From Candidatus Brocadiia bacterium (GTDB taxonomy: Bacteria; Planctomycetota; PUPC01; DSUN01), in the NCBI GenBank assembly GCA_016782825.1, contig JADHXT010000246.1:1-5780 (forward strand): 5,780 nucleotides of DNA, read 5' to 3'. The translations under genes and the position numbers were made by a program. How positions within the stretch are numbered: the first letter of the stretch is position 1; each line of letters opens with the position of its first letter. This document shows, one piece after another, positions 1-5,780 of this stretch. The notes beneath the pieces were generated by a model, which saw nothing but the letters and a program-made list of their open reading frames with translations, did no database searches and was not told where the DNA came from.

Positions 1-92
1 GGGCCCGCTCCGCGTCAGAATCGATTCGGGCAACACGCCGTGAAGATGTGACCCCGGTTCCACATCATCCGTGGGGGCAGGTCATTCCTCTG

Positions 93-1964
93 TTATTCCA
101 AACGCTTCAAGTCGAGATAATCAAGGTTCACGCCGCTTCTTCCCTGATTCCGGATTTCCATCTTATTCTTACCCGGTCTTAACGTAACGGTCAGCTTAAC
201 CGCTTTATACCTCCCCCACCCGTCGGTTTTCGGGAGGAGGAGAATCGACTGTTCGACCCCGTTAACAACCAGACTGCAACTTGCCCCCGATCCAGATGCA
301 TAGCCCAGCACGAGTTCGAAATCTCCACCGCCCGAGCCGCCATCGACGATAATCGCAACCGCAGCACCCGGATTTTGCATATTTCCGACATGCCTGCTCC
401 CGGCGTTCGCTCCACCGGAGACCTCGCCGATTTCCAATTCATAGCGTGTGCCGTTCGGCGGGGCGGGGTCGAAGATTGCCATCGTTTGATTTGGACTTTG
501 CGAAAGCAATGCTGTTAGGCGTTGGGCCAATTCGGGGTACTTTTCGATCAGGTTATTCGCTTCACCGGGGTCATCCGCCAAGTCGAAGAGTTGCTTTTCC
601 TTGGGATTCTCTTTCGCCTGGACGCTGGACCAATGTCCGTAGCGGCGGCCTTCGCGATATTTCCATTTCCCGGTCCGGACCGCTTGATTCCCTGAAAAGT
701 AAAACAAATCATACGGCGTCTTTTCTTCCGGGCCGCCCATCATCAGGTTCTGGATGTTATGCCCGTCTGGTTTGAGTTTGAGGTCGGGCGGCAGTTTTGC
801 GCCCGTGATGGCGGCAAAGGTCGGAAGAAAGTCCATCGCCGTTGCCAGTTCCTTACACTCCGTTCCCGCCGGGATCCTCGCGGGCCAGCGCATCACACAC
901 GGCACCCGTTGTCCCCCCTCATAACTGGAACCTTTTCCGTCGCGGAACGGTTTGGCTGAACCGCCGTGGTTGCCCTTTATAAGCCACGGGCCGTTATCCG
1001 ACGTAAAGATGACCAACGTGTTTTCATCCACGCCGTTTTCTTTCAGAGCATCGAGGATGCGTCCGGTGTTGAAATCGATTTCCTCAATGACATCGCCGTA
1101 GAGTCCGCCTGCACTTTTTCCTTCGAACTCGGGCGAGACAAAAAGTGGGACGTGCGGCATCGGGTTCGCCAGGTAAAGGAAAAACGGCTTGCGCTCCTTA
1201 ACACTTTGCTCGATGAACCGGATGCTCTCGTCGGCGAGCCGGCGCGTAATCGTAGTCTGGTCGAGCGGAAACTCGATACACTCTTCGTCGCGCATCAAAG
1301 GTACTTTGTGCCTCATCTTGCCCGGCTGTCTTCCCTCCGGTGCTGCCGCAAATGCCGCCTCGATTTTCTCCGGCGTAATGCCTTCGAGGAAGAGACAGTT
1401 GTCGGCATACTTCATATTCTTCGCCGGATACATATCGTTGCTGTAAGGGATTCCGTAAAAGGAGTCGAACCCCTGATTGGTCGGCAGGAATTTCGGTTCG
1501 TCGCCCAGATGCCATTTGCCCGCCGCCAGCGTTTTGTAGCCGACCGATTTGAGCAGCTCCGCGATGGTAAAGTGCTTAGGGTCGAGTCCGCGCGAACCAC
1601 GATTCGGAAAGAACACGCCCGGCACACCGACCCGGCGGGGATAACACCCGGTCATCAGTGCCGCACGCGAAGGGGAACAGACGGATGACGCGACATAGAA
1701 ATCGGTGAACCGGCGCCCCTCTTTTGCCATCCGGTCAATACGCGGCGTCTTGTTTTTCGGCGCGCCGAAACAGCCTAGGTCGGCGTAGCCCATATCGTCA
1801 TTGAAAACAAGAACTACATTCGGACGCCTCGCTTCCCTCCCTTGCGCCGAGGAGGGAATCACAGCCGGGGTGGCGAGGGCTACCCCGGCAGTGGCTGCCG
1901 CCTTGAGCAGCTTTCGCCGGGTTATTGTGGGCGCGCGGCGTCGGGTCTGGCTTCTTCCATTCAC
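93..1964 (-). CDS. Tat-exported S1-type sulfatase with C-terminal CBM6/35-like domain
   Basis: Predicted 623-residue secreted sulfatase that hydrolyses sulfate esters, probably on a sulfated polysaccharide or glycan; the exact substrate cannot be read from sequence. I chose the GTG at 1964 because GGAGG lies 7 nt before it; the open frame runs 77 codons further upstream, but that stretch is not protein-like. Residues 14-40 form a twin-arginine signal (TRRKLLKAAATAG, then an Ala-rich hydrophobic stretch), so export should be folded through Tat. The sulfatase core covers about 48-490: metal-binding D56-D57 in NDDMGY, the CSPSR signature with C96 as the residue converted to formylglycine, GKWHLG (K150, H152), PHVP (H271), SDNG (D323, N324) and K344 before EGGQRVP. 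All expected catalytic residues are present. From about 507 to 623 a beta-rich domain starts YELE, contains VVNG, DGW (W583) and RPGKN and ends VNLDYL, the CBM6/CBM35 pattern. Activity needs a formylglycine-generating or anSME maturase, not seen here. Sampled GC (47-58%) is well below that of aspS. Confidence 0.95.
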   Translation of the reverse strand: MNGRSQTRRRAPTITRRKLLKAAATAGVALATPAVIPSSAQGREARRPNVVLVFNDDMGYADLGCFGAPKNKTPRIDRMAKEGRRFTDFYVASSVCSPSRAALMTGCYPRRVGVPGVFFPNRGSRGLDPKHFTIAELLKSVGYKTLAAGKWHLGDEPKFLPTNQGFDSFYGIPYSNDMYPAKNMKYADNCLFLEGITPEKIEAAFAAAPEGRQPGKMRHKVPLMRDEECIEFPLDQTTITRRLADESIRFIEQSVKERKPFFLYLANPMPHVPLFVSPEFEGKSAGGLYGDVIEEIDFNTGRILDALKENGVDENTLVIFTSDNGPWLIKGNHGGSAKPFRDGKGSSYEGGQRVPCVMRWPARIPAGTECKELATAMDFLPTFAAITGAKLPPDLKLKPDGHNIQNLMMGGPEEKTPYDLFYFSGNQAVRTGKWKYREGRRYGHWSSVQAKENPKEKQLFDLADDPGEANNLIEKYPELAQRLTALLSQSPNQTMAIFDPAPPNGTRYELEIGEVSGGANAGSRHVGNMQNPGAAVAIIVDGGSGGGDFELVLGYASGSGASCSLVVNGVEQSILLLPKTDGWGRYKAVKLTVTLRPGKNKMEIRNQGRSGVNLDYLDLKRLE

Positions 1965-1970
1965 TTGGTC

Positions 1971-1976
1971 GCCTCC
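1971..1976 (-). promoter_or_regulatory. Ribosome binding site deciding the sulfatase start
   Basis: On the minus strand GGAGGC lies with 7 nt between GGAGG and the GTG at 1964-1962. This is near-ideal Shine-Dalgarno spacing, and the Tat signal begins about 14 codons later. It supports the GTG over the in-frame ATG at 2195, whose extra 77 codons would run through a candidate promoter and an Arg/Pro-rich, non-protein-like stretch. Confidence 0.8.
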
Positions 1977-1987
1977 GTTGGTGTCGC

Positions 1988-2077
1988 TCAGGCCTGGCCC
2001 GGCGGGCGCTGGTCGGCCTTGAGCTCTGCGTCGAAGCTCCGCAGGAGCCCGGTGAGCTTCTTCCCGACATTTCCCAT
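1988..2077 (-). CDS. Possible 29-residue leader ORF upstream of the sulfatase
   Basis: A short minus-strand frame, not recognised as any family. It starts MGNVGKKLTG and ends RPPGQA at a TGA. An AGGAG lies 4 nt before the ATG, slightly close but usable. Of its 28 codons after the ATG, 25 end in G or C, as expected for coding sequence in a GC-rich genome. The central part (KKLTGLLRSFDAELKAD) could form a short charged amphipathic helix. The stop is 23 nt before the sulfatase GTG, and the sulfatase GGAGG lies inside that gap, so translation of the two could be coupled. A candidate promoter lies about 45 nt upstream. It may be a real small protein, a leader peptide, the decayed end of an older gene, or chance. 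The frame stays open upstream, but that stretch is not protein-like. Confidence 0.35.
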   Translation of the reverse strand: MGNVGKKLTGLLRSFDAELKADQRPPGQA

Positions 2078-2119
2078 TTGGCTCCTGGGTACCCTCGTTC
2101 GCCCGCCTCTTCGAGGATG

Positions 2120-2147
2120 ATTGTACTGCCCCCCCCACAGAATGCAA
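2120..2147 (-). promoter_or_regulatory. Candidate sigma70-type promoter with G8 run in the spacer
   Basis: On the minus strand TTGCAT (2147-2142, three of six matches to TTGACA) and TACAAT (2125-2120, five of six matches to TATAAT) are separated by 16 nt. Transcription would start near 2113, about 36 nt before the short ORF at 2077 and about 150 nt before the sulfatase. The spacer contains eight consecutive G (plus-strand C at 2129-2136). A small dyad, CCTC-GAA-GAGG, falls near the predicted start. The -10 is good and the -35 weak, and the region has a competing reading as part of an intron-like relic, so this is a candidate only. Confidence 0.4.
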
Positions 2148-2183
2148 GCCAAAGAGCTCGGCCTGCGTCCGCACGGGACCACG

Positions 2184-2352
2184 GAACCGCTGCAAGACGG
2201 CCGAACGGCTCGTGCTGGGGCCAACATGGCCGAACCCGCCCCTTGCGCTCCATGCGGCTCCGTTCCCCCTCGCGATCCGCCAGCTTGGCGTGGTGGCTTT
2301 CGTTTATCCCGCTCTCGCCAGCACCGGCAGGCCCCGTTTCGTTTCTCACCCA
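2184..2352 (-). other. Structured non-coding block, possible group II intron relic
   Basis: Reading the minus strand downward, this block contains GTGAGAAACGAAACGGGGCC (about 2350), then GGCGAGAGCGGGATAAACG (about 2320-2302), then GGCGGATCGCGAGG, and finally GAGCCG paired with CGGTTC across 16 nt (2211-2184). The first three resemble the purine-rich, GAAA-containing stretches of domain I of bacterial group II introns. The last resembles the closing stem of domain V but spans 28 nt instead of the usual ~34. A TTCTGTGGGGGGGG stretch, like that often seen just after domain V, occurs ~40 nt later at 2143-2129. No reverse transcriptase frame is present, so any intron would be a truncated, ORF-less remnant. 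This rests on remembered family patterns, not an alignment. Confidence 0.22.
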
Positions 2353-2513
2353 TTCGGTGCAGCTCCGTCCAGTGGCTTGATCGGGAGAATCGTGCCTCCA
2401 CACCGCGGCTAGGCGCATTCCACGATCAAGCGTTCGCTGCGCATCTGGGAAATCCAGGATTGAGTAACATGCCCCTCGGGTCCACTGAGCGCCTCGCAGA
2501 TGCCGGAGGCATT

Positions 2514-2555
2514 CGCCTCTCTCTCGGGGAGAGGCGCCTCGCCGCAGGCGAGGCG
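2514..2555. repeat. Two abutting hairpins, REP-like palindromic element
   Basis: CGCCTCTC (2514-2521) pairs perfectly with GAGAGGCG (2529-2536) around a 7-nt loop. Immediately next, CGCCTCGCC (2535-2543) pairs perfectly with GGCGAGGCG (2547-2555) around GCA. The two stems share the CG at 2535-2536, so only one can be complete at a time. Short GC-rich hairpins of the CTCTC-GGGGAGAGG kind are common dispersed elements between genes in GC-rich bacteria. The structure is seen directly; membership of a repeat family is inferred. Confidence 0.6.
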
Positions 2556-2587
2556 GTGAGTCTGCTGTGATGGGCGCCCCAACCATA

Positions 2588-2622
2588 CACCGCATTCGAG
2601 AAGATCGAGGCGGTGCCTCGAT
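2588..2622. repeat. Overlapping alternative inverted repeats
   Basis: ATCGAGGC (2604-2611) is a perfect inverted match to GCCTCGAT (2615-2622) with a GGT loop. A second perfect pair, CACCGC (2588-2593) with GCGGTG (2610-2615), uses some of the same bases, so the two folds exclude each other. No gene start follows closely on either strand, so a regulatory switch is unlikely and a mobile palindromic repeat is the simpler reading. Confidence 0.5.
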
Positions 2623-2646
2623 GACACACCGTCCCCAGGCAGCCCG

Positions 2647-2674
2647 TCCTCCGCAGTAGCCCTGCTACGGAGGA
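2647..2674. repeat. Interrupted palindrome, dispersed-repeat-like
   Basis: TCCTCCG (2647-2653) pairs with CGGAGGA (2668-2674), and an inner TAGC/GCTA pair continues the stem after a CAG bulge on one side. The CTACGGAGGA core recalls the short 'gctacggcgga' palindromes that occur in many copies in some environmental bacterial genomes. Copy number cannot be assessed from this window. Confidence 0.45.
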
Positions 2675-2719
2675 TGGAAGCCCGGGGACGAGCGAGTGCG
2701 CACCATGCTGCCATACCTG

Positions 2720-2745
2720 CCGCGTGGGAGTGGGAGAGGACGCGG
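2720..2745. repeat. Short inverted repeat with 14-nt purine-rich loop
   Basis: CCGCGT (2720-2725) pairs with ACGCGG (2740-2745). The loop is GGGAGTGGGAGAGG, a purine-rich sequence of the kind found in dispersed intergenic repeats of GC-rich bacteria. The stem is short, so this is weak taken alone; it gains weight from the neighbouring palindromes. Confidence 0.35.
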
Positions 2746-2780
2746 GATGGGGGGATCCCGCCCACAGGCCGCCGATGTGC

Positions 2781-2795
2781 AGGAGTCGAACTCCT
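2781..2795. repeat. Perfect 6-bp palindrome with CGA loop
   Basis: AGGAGT-CGA-ACTCCT is a perfect hairpin on either strand. The minus strand contains GTTCGA, which at first looks like a tRNA T-arm, but the pairing does not fit a 5-bp T-stem with a 7-nt loop and no anticodon arm lies upstream. It may be a remnant of a repeat or a minor hairpin behind the aspS operon. Confidence 0.35.
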
Positions 2796-2855
2796 CTTCC
2801 GCTCTTCCGCTCATCCATCCCCTCATCCACCCATCCATTCCTCCACTCCCCCATG
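2796..2855. repeat. Pyrimidine-rich simple-sequence tract (CATCC/TTCCGC type)
   Basis: CTTCCGCT occurs twice in near tandem and is followed by imperfect repeats of CATCC, CATCCAC and CTCCACT. The plus strand is almost free of G over this stretch. It lies directly beyond the aspS terminator hairpin. Such tracts can change length by slippage. Nothing indicates that it is translated. Confidence 0.55.
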
Positions 2856-2858
2856 CAA

Positions 2859-2891
2859 CAGGGCGGGCTGGGAATGTCCCAACCCGCCCTG
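2859..2891 (-). terminator. Hairpin terminator after aspS
   Basis: CAGGGCGGG (2859-2867) pairs perfectly with CCCGCCCTG (2883-2891). After one C/A mismatch, TGGGA (2869-2873) pairs with TCCCA (2877-2881) around a 3-nt loop. It begins about 30 nt past the aspS stop on the minus strand. The following minus-strand sequence is only TTGCATGG, so there is no proper T-run; it may work as a weak intrinsic terminator, with Rho, or as an RNA 3'-end stabiliser. Confidence 0.65.
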
Positions 2892-2921
2892 AGGGGCTGC
2901 TTACAAGCTCACGAGGCCGCA

Positions 2922-4691
<1,770 letters not shown>

Positions 4692-4698
4692 CGGGAAT

Positions 4699-4704
4699 CC
4701 TCTC
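4699..4704 (-). promoter_or_regulatory. Ribosome binding site of aspS
   Basis: GAGAGG on the minus strand, with 7 nt to the ATG at 4691. It fixes the start at the family-typical N-terminus and argues against the longer open frame that would begin at 4823 inside hisS. No convincing promoter is seen in the 82-nt hisS-aspS gap, consistent with co-transcription. Confidence 0.7.
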
Positions 4705-4773
4705 TCGGTTCGGGTTTCGCATCGCGCGGCGCGTCGCGTCGTGCGGATAGGCTGGCAGGGGAGCGAGCGGGGT

Positions 4774-5780
4774 CTAGTCGGTGGTGGCATTGGCCGCGCC
4801 GCAGTCATCAGCGACCGCGGCACGGTGTACCTCCTGGAGAGTGGCGACCACGGCCTCGATGCCTTGGACGGTGGTCTCGGTGCTCGTGGCCATCTGCTTG
4901 AGCTTGAAGGCTCCGCTGGCCAGCTCGTCGTCGCCGACGACGGTGACGAAGCGGGCGCCGAGCTTGTTGGCGCTGCGCATCTGGGCTTTGAGGCTGCGGC
5001 TCTCGTAGTCGGTGTCGGCGGCGAGGCCGGCGCGGCGCAGCGCGCTCAGGTGGCCGAAGACGGCCTGGCGCGCGGCGTCGCCCATGGTCACCAGGTAGAT
5101 GTCCAGCGGCTCCGGCGGCTCGGGCTCGCCGAGCGCCTCGAGCGCCATCAGCACCCGCTCGACGCCCATGGCAAAGCCCACGGCGCCCAGCTCGGGGCCG
5201 CCGAGGTCGGCGATCAGCCGGTCGTAGCGTCCCCCGCCGCACAGGGCGTCCTGCGCGCCGAGGCCGCTGTGGGTGATCTCGAACACGGTGCCCGTGTAGT
5301 AGTCGAAGCCGCGCACGAGATAGGCGTCTTCCTCGAACGTCACGCCTGCCGCGTTGAGGGCGGCGCACACCCGCGCGAAGTGCGCCTGCTCGGCGTCGGG
5401 CAGGTGGTCGAGGATGCGAGGCAGCTCGCGGGTGACGGCGCGGCACGCCCTCTGCTTGCAGTCCAGCACGCGGAACACGTTGCGCTCGATGCGGCGCTTG
5501 CAGTCGGGGCAGAGCGCATCGAGCTGCTCGGCGAGCTTGGCCTTGATGAGGTCGCGGTAGCCGCCGCGGCTTTCGGGCGTGCCGATGGCGTTGAGCCGCA
5601 CGCGGTAGCCGCCGAGACCCAGCGCGTCGAAGAAGTGGCATACCAGCGCGATCACCTCAGCATCCAGCTCGGGGCTAACCGCCCCGATGGCCTCCACGCC
5701 GATCTGGTGAAACTGCCGCTTCCGCCCCGCCTGCGGCCGCTCGTGGCGGAACATGGGCCCGATGTAGTAGAGCTTCTGGA
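4774..5780 (-). CDS. hisS: Histidyl-tRNA synthetase, N-terminus outside window
   Basis: Cytoplasmic class II enzyme that charges tRNA(His) with histidine. About 334 C-terminal residues are visible; the frame is open to the window edge (QKLYYIGPMFRHERPQAGR), so roughly 100 residues including motif 1 are missing. In visible numbering, motif 2 is at about 3-34 (GPMFRHERPQ, RQFHQIGVE). The histidine-specific loop LVRGFDYYTGTVFE is at 154-167, with R156 matching the catalytic Arg of E. coli HisRS. CGGGRYDRL is at 180-188 and motif 3, GAVGFAMGVER, at 198-208. The anticodon-binding domain runs from about 226 (LDIYLVTMGD) to about 315 and includes SRSLKAQMRSANKLGA. An insertion carries Cys residues (LCPDC, then DCKQRAC), as in many bacterial HisRS. 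The protein ends in an Ala-rich tail (NATTD). It lies 82 nt upstream of aspS in a probable operon. Confidence 0.97.
   Translation of the reverse strand, partial: QKLYYIGPMFRHERPQAGRKRQFHQIGVEAIGAVSPELDAEVIALVCHFFDALGLGGYRVRLNAIGTPESRGGYRDLIKAKLAEQLDALCPDCKRRIERNVFRVLDCKQRACRAVTRELPRILDHLPDAEQAHFARVCAALNAAGVTFEEDAYLVRGFDYYTGTVFEITHSGLGAQDALCGGGRYDRLIADLGGPELGAVGFAMGVERVLMALEALGEPEPPEPLDIYLVTMGDAARQAVFGHLSALRRAGLAADTDYESRSLKAQMRSANKLGARFVTVVGDDELASGAFKLKQMATSTETTVQGIEAVVATLQEVHRAAVADDCGAANATTD

Larger units (their letters stand above)
2353..2858. other. Intergenic region without convincing genes, rich in palindromes
   Basis: Frames that stay open here on both strands give Arg/Pro/Ser-rich translations with no domain, no supported start and no agreement on one strand, so I treat none as a gene. 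What can be seen is a series of distinct inverted repeats (listed separately) and a pyrimidine-rich simple-sequence tract near the aspS terminator. Such mosaics are typical of intergenic DNA that collects short dispersed palindromic repeats. Confidence 0.6.

Noticed and set aside
45..66. GATGTG/CACATC inverted repeat after the sulfatase stop as a terminator
   Set aside because: Only a 6-bp stem with a 10-nt loop and no T-run on the minus strand; too weak to call.
966..1688. 240-codon plus-strand frame opposite the sulfatase
   Set aside because: It lies entirely over the conserved sulfatase core on the other strand and its translation shows no recognisable family features.
1965..2195. 77-codon N-terminal extension of the sulfatase from an upstream in-frame ATG
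   Set aside because: It is Arg/Pro-rich, not protein-like, crosses a candidate promoter, and would bury the Tat signal far from the N-terminus. The GTG at 1964 has an ideal ribosome binding site.
1798..2595. 265-codon minus-strand frame covering the intergenic block
   Set aside because: It overlaps the sulfatase start in another frame, runs through palindromic repeats and has no ribosome binding site or domain.
2775..2800. tRNA T-arm-like GGAGTTCGACTCC on the minus strand
   Set aside because: The stem and loop lengths do not fit a T-arm, and there is no acceptor, anticodon or D arm around it.
4692..4823. 44-codon upstream extension of aspS
   Set aside because: It overlaps the hisS end and is Arg/Pro-rich; the ATG at 4691 matches the family N-terminus and has GAGAGG at the right distance.

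Overview
The window reads as part of a GC-rich bacterial chromosome. All three recognisable genes are on the minus strand, so transcription runs from high to low coordinates. A Tat-exported sulfatase with a carbohydrate-binding tail, GC-rich housekeeping genes and repeat-laden intergenic DNA would suit a Planctomycetota/PVC-type or similar polysaccharide-degrading bacterium. That assignment is an inference; no marker here fixes the phylum.

Layout from the upstream side: hisS (histidyl-tRNA synthetase) enters at 5780 with its first ~100 codons outside the window and stops at 4774. After 82 nt comes aspS (aspartyl-tRNA synthetase, 4691-2922), preceded by a good ribosome binding site. About 30 nt past the aspS stop a strong GC hairpin (2859-2891) probably ends this two-gene synthetase operon. 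The AspRS carries the His/Gly pair linked to non-discriminating enzymes, which suggests that Asn-tRNA(Asn) is made through Asp-tRNA(Asn) and GatCAB.

The next ~840 nt (2078-2921) hold no convincing long gene. They contain a low-complexity CATCC-type tract, several separate palindromes resembling dispersed intergenic repeats, and a structured block at about 2184-2352 whose minus strand recalls group II intron RNA and may be an intron relic. Just below it are a candidate promoter with a run of eight G in its spacer (2120-2147) and a possible 29-codon ORF (1988-2077).

The last gene (1964-93) encodes a Tat-signal sulfatase of the formylglycine type with a C-terminal CBM6/35-like beta-sandwich domain. 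It starts at a GTG behind a clear GGAGG. Sampled stretches of this gene are 47-58% GC against 67-72% for aspS, which suggests a different origin. The synthetases do translation; the sulfatase probably removes sulfate esters from a polysaccharide outside the cytoplasm. There is no functional link between the two units. Positions 1-92, after the sulfatase stop, show no gene.
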